A stretch of 60,000 nucleotides of DNA. Source: Nymphaea colorata. Lineage: Eukaryota; Streptophyta; Magnoliopsida; Nymphaeales; Nymphaeaceae. The stretch's first letter is position 1; every line of letters begins with the position of its first letter. The notes under the pieces are model-generated. The model worked only from the letters and a program-made list of their open reading frames with translations, made no database searches and had not been told where the DNA came from. The stretch is taken from positions 20,956,370 to 21,016,369 of the forward strand of contig NC_045140.1 in NCBI RefSeq assembly GCF_008831285.2. Direction: 5' to 3'. Both the position numbers and the translations under genes were made by a program. Of this stretch, positions 1 through 12,000 are shown piece after piece.

Positions 1-2
1 AT

Positions 3-2714
3 GAAGAGGCGTGGTTGTGGCATGCTCGCTACGGGCATCTGAACTTTGAGGCGTTAAAAAAGCTGGCGCAAGATGACATGGTGCGCGGGCTCCCGGTCAT
101 TAATCGTCCGGTGGAGATCTGCGACCATTGCCTCGCCGGCAAGCAGAGGCGTGCTCCGTTCCCGGCGTCAACACATCATCGAGCTGACGGCTTGCTCGAT
201 CTAGTGCACGGCGATTTGTGTGGACCCATCACACCAGCAACGAACGGTGGCAAACGCTACTTCCTCCTCCTAGTGGATGATGCCAGCCGCCACATGTGGC
301 TATACCTTCTTGCAGGTAAAAATCAAGCATTGCCTGCCATCAAGCAGTTCCAAACTAGCGTGGAGGTTGAGACTGGGCGGCGTCTACGCACACTACGAAC
401 TGATCGAGGGGGAGAATTTACTTCGATCGAGTTCGAGCGGTACTGCGCAGATCGAGGGGTTGCACGGCAGCTCACGGCACCATATTCGCCTCAACAAAAT
501 GGTGTCGTCGAGCGGCGCAACCAAACCATCGTCGGCATGGCACGCAGCTTACTCAAGGCAAAAAAGATGCCACCCGAGTTCTGGGGAGAAGCTGTCACCA
601 CTGCAGTGTTCCTCTTGAACAGATCGCCCACGAAGAGCTTGAATGGCAAAACGCCATTTGAAGCTTGGCATGGGAGGAAGCCGTATGTCTCCTTCCTGCG
701 CACATTTGGTTGCATCGCGCATGTGAAGGTCTCTCGACCAGATCTGAAGAAGCTTGATGATCGCAGCCAGAAGATGGTGTTGCTTGGCTACGAACCAGGG
801 TCAAAGGCATATCGCTTGTTTGATCTGGTTGCTCGTCGGGTTCACATCTCTCGTGACGTGGTGTTTGACGAGAAGGCCAGTTGGGATTGGGCGGAACCCG
901 AAGGCCAGTTAGCTGCATCAAGTACAGACTTCATCATCGAGCATGAGACAATCGTTGCCTCAGGAGATGCTACGACTGCGAGGGAGCAGCATGAGTCGCC
1001 ACCACCAAACACATCGGACCACGCTCCAGGTGGGCAATATGCATCACCAACGACTGAGGCCCTCACCGAGCTCGACGACGATGATGGCGCACCACGACGT
1101 TTCAGACTCGTGAGCGACATCCTTGGGCTCCCACCCGATGAGGCGCAAATCACCGGCGCGTTGCATATGGTAAGTGCGGAAGAGCCTACCACGTTCGGCG
1201 CGGCTGAACGAGATCCAGTTTGGCGTCGAGCAATGTTGGAGGAGATGAAGTCCATCAAGGAAAACAACACCTGGGAGTTGGTCGAGCTCCCTGCAGGGCA
1301 CCATGCGATTGGCTTGAAGTGGGTCTTCAAGGTCAAGCGAGATGAACATGGCGGCATCACCAAGCACAAGGCGCGACTTGTAGCGAAGGGATATGCGCAA
1401 CGTGAAGGTGTTGATTTCGAGGAAGTCTTTGCTCCTGTCGCGCGCATGGAGTCAGTGCGGCTCTTGTTGGCATTGTCGGCACATGAAGGCTGGTCCGTAC
1501 ATCACATGGACGTGAAGTCCGCATTCCTGAATGGGGACCTAGTGGAGGAGGTTTATGTACAACAGCCACCAGGATTCGTCGTCAACAAGCAGGAGCACAA
1601 AGTGCTCAGGTTGCGTAAGGCACTGTACGGACTGCGTCAAGCCCCACGTGCTTGGAATGCCAAGCTGGATGCTAGCCTCCAGAATCTGGGTTTCAGTCGA
1701 TGCAAGGATGAGCACGCATTATACACACGACAGGAGCATGGCGAGGTGCTAATCGTCGGTGTCTACGTTGATGATTTGATCATCACTGGAACCAACATAA
1801 GTGGCATCACAAAATTCAAGCGTGAGATGATGTCCCTATTTCACATGAGTGATCTGGGGTTACTCACATATTACCTTGGTATTGAGGTGAACCAAGGAAA
1901 AGGCGGGATCACACTCTGCCAAAGAGCTTATGCCGAGAAGCTTTTACACCAGAGCGGCATGGCGGACTGCAATCCATGCCTCACACCGATGGAAGAAAGG
2001 CTCAAATTGTCCAAGGCCTCAACAGCTCCATCAGTAGATGCCACTCGCTACCGTAGTGTGGTGGGGAGCCTGCGATATCTAACTCACACCCGACCGGACA
2101 TTGTGTTTGCTGTTGGGTATGTGAGTCGATTCATGGAGGATCCGCGAGAGGATCATTTTGCCGCAGTGAAGCATATCCTCCGATACATTGCCGGGACACG
2201 AGGTTTTGGGGTCATCTACCCAAGAGAAGGAGGTGGACCGCTCTTGTTGGGATACAGTGACAGCGACATGGCTGGAGATCTTGATGGCCGGAAGAGCACC
2301 ACCGGCGTCTTCTTTTTTCTCGGCATGAGTCCAATCTCATGGCAATCTCAGAAGCAGCGGGTTGTTGCTCTCTCTTCATGTGAGGCTGAGTACATCGCCG
2401 CCGCAACAGCAACGTGCCAAGGAGTATGGTTTCATCGGCTACTGCAGGAACTTATGGAACGGAAGATACAGGTACCGAAACTCAAGGTGGATAACAAGTC
2501 TGCAATTGCGCTCAGCAAGAACCCTGTCCTTCATGACCGGAGCAAGCACATCGACACACGATATCACTTCATCCGTGATTGTGTCGAAGCGGGGCACATC
2601 ATCCTCGAACATACGGAAACCAAGGAACAGCTTGCGGATGTGTTAACGAAACCACTCGGACGCATTCGATTTCTCGAACTCCGCAACAGAATTGGCGTTG
2701 TCGAGATAAAGTGA
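3..2714 (+). CDS. Ty1/copia retrotransposon polyprotein, 5'-truncated by window edge
   Basis: This is the C-terminal two thirds of a copia gag-pol polyprotein, about 900 codons with no stop or frameshift. The frame is already open at base 3, so the true start lies left of the window. In order it shows the GAG-pre-integrase zinc-binding segment (WHARYGHLNF, then CDHCLAGKQ); the integrase core with HGDLCGP, LLLVDDASRHMWLY, LRTDRGGEF and YSPQQNGVVERRNQ (the D,D-35-E residues are present); reverse transcriptase with LKWVFKVKRDEHGG, MDVKSAFLNGDL and YVDDLIITG (YVDD active site); and RNase H with YSDSDMAGDLDGRKSTTG and DNKSAIALSKNP. Gag, zinc knuckle and protease are outside the window. The domain order integrase before RT is diagnostic of copia. 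The intact frame suggests a fairly recent, possibly functional copy, but the 5' part is unseen. Confidence 0.97.
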   Translation, partial: EEAWLWHARYGHLNFEALKKLAQDDMVRGLPVINRPVEICDHCLAGKQRRAPFPASTHHRADGLLDLVHGDLCGPITPATNGGKRYFLLLVDDASRHMWLYLLAGKNQALPAIKQFQTSVEVETGRRLRTLRTDRGGEFTSIEFERYCADRGVARQLTAPYSPQQNGVVERRNQTIVGMARSLLKAKKMPPEFWGEAVTTAVFLLNRSPTKSLNGKTPFEAWHGRKPYVSFLRTFGCIAHVKVSRPDLKKLDDRSQKMVLLGYEPGSKAYRLFDLVARRVHISRDVVFDEKASWDWAEPEGQLAASSTDFIIEHETIVASGDATTAREQHESPPPNTSDHAPGGQYASPTTEALTELDDDDGAPRRFRLVSDILGLPPDEAQITGALHMVSAEEPTTFGAAERDPVWRRAMLEEMKSIKENNTWELVELPAGHHAIGLKWVFKVKRDEHGGITKHKARLVAKGYAQREGVDFEEVFAPVARMESVRLLLALSAHEGWSVHHMDVKSAFLNGDLVEEVYVQQPPGFVVNKQEHKVLRLRKALYGLRQAPRAWNAKLDASLQNLGFSRCKDEHALYTRQEHGEVLIVGVYVDDLIITGTNISGITKFKREMMSLFHMSDLGLLTYYLGIEVNQGKGGITLCQRAYAEKLLHQSGMADCNPCLTPMEERLKLSKASTAPSVDATRYRSVVGSLRYLTHTRPDIVFAVGYVSRFMEDPREDHFAAVKHILRYIAGTRGFGVIYPREGGGPLLLGYSDSDMAGDLDGRKSTTGVFFFLGMSPISWQSQKQRVVALSSCEAEYIAAATATCQGVWFHRLLQELMERKIQVPKLKVDNKSAIALSKNPVLHDRSKHIDTRYHFIRDCVEAGHIILEHTETKEQLADVLTKPLGRIRFLELRNRIGVVEIK

Positions 2715-2724
2715 AGATAACAAA

Positions 2725-2734
2725 TTAGGGGGAG
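2725..2734 (+). promoter_or_regulatory. Polypurine tract of the left copia element
   Basis: TTAGGGGGAG lies 10 bases after the polyprotein stop and four Ts before the TGTTAG that opens the presumed 3' LTR. This is the usual position and composition of the plus-strand primer in plant copia elements. Confidence 0.8.
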
Positions 2735-2738
2735 TTTT

Positions 2739-3068
2739 TGTTAGTTAATTTGTTAACTAAATTAGCTATCTTCGAGCGCACGAAAACGGTATTCCGGGTT
2801 TCACGTGGATTACCAAAAATCATGCGTGATTTGTTTTCAGTTTTTGTTGCGTGATTTGTGATTTGTTTACGTTTCAGTTTATTTGTTTCCCTGTTTTTGT
2901 TTCTCCTGTAGTTATAAATTAAGAGGCTGTAGACAAAAGAAAAAACATGCCAATTATCTTTTCCTTTTCTCATTCCCTTGTTATCCCGTGACCATCGTGT
3001 TGTACCCCCGTCGACATTTCTTTTTATTGCTTACAATTCTTGCGATAGTTCATCACATCTTCAAAACC
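2739..3068 (+). repeat. 3' LTR of the left copia element (3' end approximate)
   Basis: The LTR opens with TGTTAG right after the polypurine tract. It holds a TATA-like TATAAA at 2913-2918, which fits an LTR promoter. With the 5' LTR outside the window, the far end cannot be fixed by alignment. A CA end near 3050-3070 is a guess from typical LTR length and from the change of sequence character, and no target duplication could be matched. Confidence 0.55.
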
Positions 3069-5580
3069 TGAATCATTGAGAGAAAAAGCGGAAAATGAGA
3101 GAATTCCTGTACAGTTGTTTATTCAAGTGAATTCAAGACCAAATAAGGATTTGATGGTCGATGGTAAGCTTACTGTGAAAAAAGGGGGGAGGGTGTTGCG
3201 GGGAAGACGTTCTACTGTTTTCCCGTTACATTTAAGCTCCTCCTTGTTTTACTAACTATAATTAAAGCAGCCGTCACATGAAAAATGGTAAAACATTGGA
3301 ATGGATTATATATTAGGCCTGGACTGCAAGTTAGAGACCAGAAATGACCAAATTAAAAATGAAAGATAGCTTTTCGACAAAAAAAAAAAAAAGAAGCCTC
3401 TCTGCCGAGAACAGTAAAGCAGCCCCATGAACGTATCATGCTACGTAGTTAACTGTGTTTCTGTAATTTTAAAACGAGTGTGTTCCTGAATTTTTTAGGG
3501 TAAAATAACAAAATGAGGAAAAATATGACTAAAACGTTTCAATGCTAGTCACCATCGATCAAGACTCGGGTGCTTGTTCCTAAAGTCTCAAACATTGAGC
3601 GGCCACACGAAAAACGACCGAAACCTCGAGCAATTAAACATTTGAAATTGGGGGTAGAGCGTTTTTCGGCGCTGGAATATGGGCTTTACGATGATGAAGT
3701 CGTTCATTATTTTACTCATTTTACGTGTGACGATAAACACAATAACATAACAAACAATTTATTTTAAATTGCAGCGATATACAGTTAAGGAATTGTGACG
3801 GAAAAGACATTGTTGTAAGCATATTCTGCTAAGTCTAACGTTACTGAACTTTCAGTAGCAAAGTATGTAAGCAGGCATCATCTGGATAACTTCAAATACT
3901 TCTCCCTTTCTTACAGATGCTCGCATCAAGTGGAACTTGTCAGACCTTCGTATTCTAAGTAGAAGTTGTGAATTACATGGAAGTCTAACTTCTTGCGTTC
4001 AGATTGTTTGCATCGAAGCGCTTCTCGTTTTCACACGAAAAGAAAGAATACCACTGTCGATTCATTTAACTTGACGATGACACTTTAACACCACCAGTTT
4101 ATACATGACAAGCGCAAGCCATTATTTAATGGTTGCCAACGAAGGCCATTAGTTGATTCTAACAAGAAGATTGCCATTTTTTAGCTGTACCGAATTCGAT
4201 TCCAAGCTGACATCCAATGTATTTAGTTCTTTATCTGACGTTTCCCTTTTCGACTAAAGATATATGGCCGCAGATAAATCAGACTTGACTTCTTAATCAA
4301 AGAGAAGGCATCACAGCGATTAGTAGTAATCCATTAAGAAATGGGAGACTAAGCTCATCGACCATCAGCAATCTTAATCTACCGTGTCTCATACGTTTCC
4401 AAGTTGCGTGCGAGTAGAGGCTGCATCTCTTCTCTCCCATCACTTTCCCCAGTTGTGCTCGTCTCTTGGTGCCTGCAGCACTCAGTTTTTGTTTATGGCC
4501 GACGGGGAGCTTCCTTTTCAACCAATTGCTTGTCCCCTCAGCTTGCGACTTTTCGTCTTCTTTATCACAATCCATCTCAGTATCCTTTGTCTGTACAAAT
4601 TCTTTTGTAAAACAACATGGTTGGCTTCTTTTATATTTGATGGAAACAAACATCGTCTAGAGATATCAACAGATTGAATTGAATTCGAATAGCCTATACC
4701 CTTAACCATATCTAGATTTCTGGATATTCATGTATTTGGATTCAAATATAAACAATGAAAACTCATATGAGAATCCAAATCCGAAATCTGATTTTTACAT
4801 TCATATCTGAATTTTGAACCTAATCTGACAGATTATCAAAATGTAAAAGCATGAATCAAAATCTGATAGGATATTTATGTATATTTGAATCTGACTTGAT
4901 TTCTTAAACGGATATTAAATTTTTTGCCATATCCGAATTTTTTTAAAACTGTTCGATAAGGTATCCAAACCAAATTGAATATATTGACATCCTAAGTGAC
5001 ATATTTGAGATGAGGAAAAAAAAAAAACAAGCCATCAAAAGCCCCTTAATAATTGGGATAGAGAAGGTACATGTTCAACATGTTCTTCCCCTTTTGAGTT
5101 GAAAATTTCGTATTTCCACTTGTTCAGCATTACGGTCAGGAATTAATTCATACCTTGGTAGCCTAAATTAATTGGAGGTTTCAAAATTATCTATCCACCT
5201 AACTAGTAGCAGACCAGATCAAATGAGCTATCCTTATTCGCTTAAGCAATTGGTTATTATGAGCCCATCTAGCTAAGACTAAGTTGACTTTCCTAAAAAT
5301 ATAAAACTTCAACAATAAATGAAATAGACTTGACCTCTACATCTATTGGACCAAATTAAACTGGTTCACATGAACAAAAATAAATAGTGTTTCGAAGCTT
5401 CAAGCAAGTCATCACATATTTCTAGTAAATTAGTGTCAATTTATTATGCACTGGCTAGTATTTCAAATCTAGAAGCAACACATATTTTAGTAATTAGTTA
5501 ATGTAGACTACATTATGTGATGCAAACCTTTTATTTCCTAACTGCAAGCCAGGATCAGGCAGAACCAAGCACTCAATGGC

Positions 5581-5601
5581 ATATATATATATATATATAT
5601 A
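5581..5601. repeat. (AT)n microsatellite
   Basis: About ten perfect AT dinucleotides, immediately followed by a dispersed-repeat-like segment (5606-5716). Confidence 0.9.
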
Positions 5602-5605
5602 ACCA

Positions 5606-5716
5606 GCACCCCCCTCCCTTCAAAATTTTAGATGTAAATTTAAAAAGTTTAGTTTTAACGTATATAAAAATTTTGAAAATTCTATTTTAGTTTTTGTTAA
5701 AATTTTGAAACAATAT
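5606..5716. repeat. Dispersed repeat fragment related to 15049-15227
   Basis: It starts with AGCACCCCCC, continues with ATGTAAATTT and a run of AAAATTT-rich sequence, and ends near TTTTGAAAC. The same ordered motifs occur in the MITE-like element at 15049-15227, so the two look like copies of one dispersed family. This copy lacks recognisable terminal inverted repeats and is probably a fragment. Confidence 0.45.
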
Positions 5717-6777
5717 TCCAGCAACCTGTTTGGTCATGCATCAGGCGTCGGCAATGAACATCAAATTTTAATGCTTGGTGGGACCAAACACAAGAGGATC
5801 CTCGCCTACCATTAAGTTCACACTTGTTTTAAAATCGATTATCGTTTTCAGCGAATGAGAACATACCACATCGATTCATCACCGTCAAAATTTTCTATAA
5901 ATCAACCTTCTTGACCATACTTAATTTTCAAGAAAATTATGTCTTTCTGTCTTACGAAAACTACAGCTGACGTCAATTCCTTTTCACATAAGTTTAGTTT
6001 TATCAATTATTCGAGTAAACGGGCCATTATCAACATGAACATTTCACTAGTGTCTTTTATCAACTATTTGTATGTACATGTTGCAATAGCCTAAGTCTTG
6101 ATCTATATATATCGAGCAATTGAACAATTAAAGCCCAACTTATGTAGTCAGATTTAATCAAAATGGCCTGGAACGCTGAGATTTGAGAACATTTCTACGT
6201 AGTCTTGTGGACAACGCTTGTATCAGATCCCAAATCTGATATATGAGGTTGATCTACCTGCCAGATCAGAGTTAGCCACTGTAATGGCGGAGTCAGTCTG
6301 GTCTGCATGTTAATGGTTTCCGCGTCATCAAAGGCATACATATTGGATGACAATGTTTAACACTTAGATTCATATCTTGTCCTTAAGCCACTTCTTTATT
6401 GGAAACAAAACAAGCACAAAGTTTTGCCTAAAGTTGGGTCACCGTCCTCTTCTTCTTCTTCTTTTTCTGGTTTTTGCTTCATTGTCATTGAAGATGTCGG
6501 CCATTTTCGATCATGTTAAAAATCAATCCATTAGTCAGATTAGCTAGCCTATGCCCCACTTCAGCTAGATCTATATTACGTGCAAAAGAAATTTTTTTTT
6601 TACGCAAAAGATTATCTTGTTTCAGGTGCTTGGGAGGTTTACAATTCACTGCCCACAAAAGTGGCCTGAAGGTGCCTCCGTTCCTTCCCCTTGTCCCCGG
6701 GTTCTTGGGCTGTTTCGGAAAATTAATACGTATAGCTTACTCGTCAACTAGATTGTCATGATACCACCTTTTACAGT

Positions 6778-7068
6778 GCAGAAGAGTCGTATCAACAGGT
6801 GACTGCTTGACCAGCTATGTTATACTCCTTGGAGCAAAAAGTTTATCTTATTCATATCCAATTGCGCCTAAGAAGTGTGTATAGTGGAGCATTAACTGTA
6901 CTGGGTGCAGAAGCGTCGTATCAAGGGGATTCAAACCGATGACGTGTATTCTAGCTGCCCGACCAGCTATGCTAATGCTATACCTCTTGGGACAAAAAGT
7001 TTAATCTTATTTGTATCCAATTGCGCGTAAGAAATGTGTATAAAAGTGGAGTATTAACTGAACTGGGA
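6778..7068. repeat. Diverged direct tandem duplication (about 129 and 162 bp)
   Basis: The first unit begins at 6778 with GCAGAAGAGTCGTATCAA and the second at 6907 with GCAGAAGCGTCGTATCAA. Both contain GACCAGCTATG, CAAAAAGTTT, ATCCAATTGCGC, GTGTATA and AACTG-ACTGGG in the same order. The second copy carries extra sequence after the first 20 bases. There is no coding potential in either. Confidence 0.8.
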
Positions 7069-7860
7069 CCTTTTAGATCGCCAGTTATGGACTTTTCAGC
7101 AATGGAGGTGTTCACCCTGGCCCATTAGCAAAAGTGGAGTACGTAAGTGGATAAGAAGCGTGGTGTACCTAATCAACTTGCTACACCGTTCCTGCACCAT
7201 GATCTCAGAAAAGTCAGAACCTCTCCACCTTTAAAAATTTAAAGGGAAACAGGTTGGATCCAACCAGATCAGACGCGGAGTTCAAATTTGAAATTGAAAG
7301 AGTGAGAACTCATTCAGACTGGTGCATGAACAGATGATCTGAGACAAACAGTTAGGAGACCTTTTCTTCTTTTCATCTTTTTCTGCTTCATAACGGACCA
7401 AATCTGACTTCGAGTATATCTAGATTAATTTGAAGCTCCCATCCCTAAATTAACAGGTCGAGTTAGTATTCTGATCTGCTGCACATGTTTTCCTGAGATC
7501 AACCAAGGATTGAATCGAATCAACCAGGCTGCCGACCCAGTGATCGAGCTGAACAGGTTATGAATCATAATAAAATATTAACGAGTGGTATTTTTTGTGT
7601 CAGCTCATGAATCTAATCACATTTGCCATGAATTAAATTCCTGATGCCCAAACGTTCTTCCACAGAGAAAAAAATAACAGAAAACAACGGAAACAAAGAT
7701 ATACCACTGTGCAATCCAACTGCAAAAACGATGGTTCTAGCTCTTAAATCCATCGCAATTTTTAAATCATAGAGAAAAGGAAACAATCACATCTTTGACC
7801 AAGTCTATATAAGAGCTGAGGGGATCACATGGTCATCAAACGTCACGTGAAATGGTCCCA

Positions 7861-7863
<3 letters not shown>

Positions 7864-7898
<35 letters not shown>
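7864..7898. repeat. (GA)n microsatellite
   Basis: About 17 GA units, 298 bases downstream of the receptor kinase stop codon. Confidence 0.95.
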
Positions 7899-7901
<3 letters not shown>

Positions 7902-8195
7902 TAATCTACCACTTTGATATATACCCTGCAAGAAATTGCTAATGAGAAATCTAAAATGCCTTTGAGATGTGCCTTTACACCTCAAATAAACAAGTTCAAG
8001 ATAAGGGCCTTGCACTGTTGTTCTGTGGTAGACGCTGTTCCACTGTGAACTATTAGTTCAGAATCCAGGGATTTTAGAAGCTTTGACATGAACGAGATAA
8101 ACACGAACATTTTACATTTACAACAAGAATGAACAAGAGACCTAGTGTGGTCGCCAATATTCACACATGGAAAATTTTGTGATCAGAAGTTTAGA

Positions 8196-10734
8196 TCACT
8201 GAACTACGTTGTCCAACAAGCCGTTTGTTGAAGGAGAGCTCTGCTCGCTAAACCAGCGTTCGTGCACCGACTGGGGCGACATTCCGTTCACCTCTGTGGG
8301 GATCCCAATCACCATGTGAGGAACAACTGCGTTTATGCTGCTGCCATGTTTCTTCATTGTTGACAGTTGAGACCTCGCCGATGACATTGAGGAGCACGGC
8401 GACATGGCGTAATTGTTGCTGTCATTGCTGAATCTGATGCGGTCCAGCTCGACGGCCACCTCCAGCATCGACGGCCTCATGTCCCTGTGGAAAGCAAGGC
8501 ACCTGAAGGCAAGCTCTGCAACCTTATGAATGGTCGAGAGCGTCCATGCGTCGCGGTTCGGCTCGAGGAAAGGATCGATTATGTCATCTAGGCATCCTTT
8601 CCCGATCTTATCAATCGCCAGTGCAGCTAAATTCACTTCACTGTGATTTCTAGAGAAATCCACCACCTTCATAGCAGTTATGATCTCAACAAGAACTACG
8701 CCGAAACTGTAAACGTCGCTCTTGTCTGAGAGATGGAAGTTCTGATGGTACTGAGGGTCCAGATACCCAGGGGTCCCTTGGGGAGCAGTGGAAATATGAG
8801 ATGTTTCAGTGGACACCATTCTTGAGAGCCCAAAATCAGCAACTTTTGATTTGAAATTGTAATCCAAGAGAATGTTGCTGGACTTGATGTCTCTGTGATA
8901 AATTGGCGGGTTCAGAGCAGAGTGAAGATGAGCAATGGCATGTGCTGTCTCTGCAGCGATTTCCAATCTGACAGACCAAGGAAGACCTTGGCCTCTCTCC
9001 CGCTGCAGATGCTGCGCAAGAGTTCCGTTGGGCATGAACTCGTAGACCAGAATCTGTTCATCTTGCTCGATGCAACAACCTAGCAGCCGGACCAGGTTGG
9101 CGTGGCTGACTGATGAAAGAAGCTTGATTTCATTCATGACCTGCTCAATTCCATCCGTGTCTCTGTGTCTGATCTTCTTAATCGCTACCCATTCACCGTT
9201 GTGAAATTTCCCGGCATAAACCGTGCCATAGGCCCCAGTACCCAGCCTCTGCTTCTCTGAAAAACCATTTGTAGCTTTTTCTATCTCTCTGTAGGGATAA
9301 AATGGCACATTGAAGGAACCAACCGCTTTAGACAACAAGCCTTTGGCACTCATTCGGGACCTCAAAGATGATCTGCGTCGCCTGAGGAGGAAGAACAGCA
9401 AGCCAACCAAGACCACCGACGAAGCTCCAGCTACAATGCCTGGTGGAAAAGGAAACAGAGAAAGGAAGGCAGAGTCATATGCTGATCCTTGCAACCCAAT
9501 TTTTCAGTAGGACTCGAGCAAAAATAGAGCTCTAGATTAAAATAGAAGCGCGTTTCTTTCCAGAAGAAGAAAAAGGATCACTGAAATTAAGTTGGAAAAA
9601 GAAAAAGACAGCAGAAAGAAGAATCTGCAATACTTGAACTAGCGGATTTTGCTATTTACAGAACATCAATGGCAAGTAAAAAAAGGTCTCATCTACAGGC
9701 GATTCATTAACCAATAAAAATTCATCTACTCCTAGATAAACGAGATTTTGATTGATAAAAGAATAAAACTCGGAGAAAGCAACAGGTCTCTTAGGCTATA
9801 CCTCCAATTAAAACACCAATTCTCGTCCTGCCCCCGCATCGGCCAGCCATGTATTTTGAAGGATTGCACGAGGAAGAACCTAAAATTAACGATTGACAAG
9901 GAAAAACAAAGATGATTCAGCAAAGCTACGATGAACAGCTCCAAAAGAATTCATAGGAACTCAAGAGCAAAGCACCGGCCAGTATCAGGCGGATGACTTA
10001 CTTTTCCGGCAACCATCTCCGACTTGGAACCCGTCTCCTACAAATCCCTCATTACAGCTGCATCTAATCGCCGGATTCCTGTCGAACGGAGATGTGATGT
10101 TAGAGCAATGTGCATTCGAGGAGCAGGCCGAGCAGCTATCGTTCAGCCACCACCCCAATTCCATCGTCTGAAAATCCAGAGACAACGCCGCCTGCTCCGC
10201 CGCTACAGACGTCACCAGGTACTCGCAACTCAAATTCGAAAGAAGGTTCTTTCTCATGAACCCGTATGAATCATCGGAGAAAAATCTTATGTTCTCCCGA
10301 CCGCAGCTGACATTAAGGCGTTCGCCGACCAAAGGTCCCTCGATAAAACTGGTTGTCTGCGAGCTGCAATTATGTAGAAGAAGACCGTTCCTGCCCGTTA
10401 ACGCATAAAATTTCCCATAGAAACGGTTCCACTCTTTGAACGGACGGCTGCAGTTCACTGGAAATCTGAGTATGAGACTCTCGCCCGTGAAATTAACAAC
10501 GGGCTGGCCACTGAAGGCGATGCTTTCGCCCTCGTTCTTTTGGCAGTCTAACCGAATGAGGCAACCTTCGGAGAATCCAAACGGGTAAGGGACGTTCCGG
10601 TCGCCGCATATCCGATTACAGTCCTCGGCAGAAATCAATGGCAGAAGCAGAAAGCCGGAGAAAAGAAGAGAGACCAACAATTCCAAACTTGAAAACTTCA
10701 CTTTTAAGAGTGAGGACTTGCTGGAAAACTTCAT
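8196..10734 (-). CDS. WAKL14: Wall-associated receptor kinase-like protein, WAKL14 type (two exons)
   Basis: Exon 1 is 10002-10734 and exon 2 is 8196-9487. The 514-bp intron has a GTAAGT donor and an AG acceptor, and the phases match (674 residues; Arabidopsis WAKL14 is of similar size). I chose the ATG at 10734, not the upstream in-frame one at 10872, because it puts a signal peptide at the very N terminus. Residues 1-36 are the signal peptide. From residue 39 follows a GUB_WAK cell-wall-binding segment (CNRICGDRNVPYPFGF). An EGF-like cysteine cluster spans about 203-242, and a transmembrane helix about 261-279 is followed by RRRR. The kinase domain (about 321-590) has GTGAYG, VAIK (K348), HRDIKSSN (D444), DFG (462-464) and GTPGYLDPQY. 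It is an RD kinase with all catalytic residues. The C-terminal tail SEQSSPSTNGLL recalls WAKL14. It is expected at the plasma membrane, sensing pectin or wall state. Confidence 0.93.
9488..10001 (-). other. Intron of the WAKL14-type gene
   Basis: The donor is AAAA|GTAAGT and the acceptor TTGCAAG|GA. It splits the codon joining the EGF-like region to the juxtamembrane region (Arg245). The exon 2 frame has a TGA 20-25 bases upstream of the acceptor, so the intron is needed. Confidence 0.85.
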
Positions 10735-12000
10735 TTTAGGGGCAAAATTCGGCTCGAACAGAGAGGTGCTTATTTTCCTCGCAGAAAATCGACCAGAGAA
10801 AGCAAGAAACTTCTGCTGAACATTAACACCGACCGAAGAAAGAAAAAAAATTCGGATCTTGGATACAAGCACACGAGAAAAGGGCCATACTCGAGCAATT
10901 TTCCGAAACTTTCATAGCAAAACTAGAATCGAGCTCCAAAGAATTCCATTCTTTCCATTGAGGACCAACAGAGCGTGTGGAATGTCTGATTTTTGCAGAA
11001 ACGCAGGTGAAGCATTTACAAGCAGTTCAATTGGGGCCGGCCGCCGAAGAAGAAAAGTCTCCGCAAATCAATTTGACCAGAAGAACTTCCCAAAGGAAAA
11101 AGGGAAACGACAATTCCAGACATGCATATTCATAAAAAAGACCTCCTTTCACTTCCTGAACCAAGGAACTCCCTCGACGGCTCAACACACTCTGATTTTC
11201 CGACTAAATCTCCATCGGAAACACAAGAAGCCGGCAGACAATCAGCTACCAACAAGGTAACTCCCTCCCTTCCCCTGCCCAACGAAAGCCAAAATAAAAG
11301 GAACCACAAAAAGGAAAACTCCAACTCTTCAATAATTTACAGCCAAGAAGACCAAACAAAAAAAAAAAAAAAACAAGAGGAAACTTCAGAAGAAGGACTG
11401 CACCACCATCATTACTTCTTATGCTTCCCTCCTTTCCTCTGCCCAGCATTGGCCCCCGAACCTCAGGCCGACCAATCCTCCATGAACCACCTCCAAAGCT
11501 CCCTCATTTCCAAGCTTGCATTGAAAGGAGTACCTCCTCTATATCGAAAACCAAAAAAGAAGAAAGAAAGAAAAAAAAAGGAAAGAAGAAAGAAAGAGAG
11601 CCTGCAGAATTCACGCGTTCTCTCTTCAATGAGCGGACCCAAACATCATGAATGACCCAATCGCGTTTCTCCCCAACAAAATTGTTCACCTAAGAAAATA
11701 CAGTAGATCGCTTGCTAGGCTTTTATAAGGAAGACGAACAAGAAATTGAGAACTCGGAATCCTTCCTTTTTCTTTTCAGTTTCCTTTTTCCCATTAAAAA
11801 AATCGAAATTCCTTTCTCTTCTTTTCTGAAGAGGGATGGGGAGCGTGTTCCGAAGGCGGTCAAACATTTGACTTGATAGAAAGCAAAAGCTCTGAGAGAA
11901 TCTGTCTTTCTTCCACCCTACACCATTTCTTATGTTTTTCCAATTAACCAAACGAGGAAAAGGGTAAGGGCAGCTCTAGTCTCTACTGCATACGATAAAA
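10735..12000. promoter_or_regulatory. 5' flank and probable leader/promoter of the WAKL14-type gene
   Basis: On the gene's strand this is strongly pyrimidine-rich, with CT- and T-rich runs near 11360-11375, 11555-11600 and 11780-11830. Such composition is common in plant 5' leaders and core promoters. The overlapping short frames here are low-complexity and carry no domain. I could not place a TATA box or transcription start. Confidence 0.35.

Larger units (their letters stand above)
3069..8195. other. Intergenic region without a supported gene
   Basis: About 5 kb of AT-rich DNA. Only short unsupported frames occur, with no recognisable domains on either strand. It holds short dispersed and tandem repeats (listed separately), a poly-A run near 3380 and a TTC/CTT-rich patch near 6447. 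It includes the 3' flank of the receptor kinase gene that ends at 8196. Confidence 0.6.

Noticed and set aside
842-1447. 201-codon minus-strand frame
   Set aside because: Shadow of the copia polyprotein on the opposite strand.
4297-4677. Overlapping frames of about 100 codons on both strands
   Set aside because: No recognisable motif, no start or promoter context, and similar openness on both strands suggests chance.
10735-10872. Upstream in-frame ATG of the receptor kinase at 10872
   Set aside because: It would bury the signal peptide 46 residues inside the protein. The ATG at 10734 fits a secreted receptor.
11122-11655. 177-codon plus-strand frame upstream of the receptor kinase
   Set aside because: Its length comes from purine-rich simple sequence giving Lys/Glu/Arg runs. 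It is the complement of the pyrimidine-rich leader of the kinase gene.
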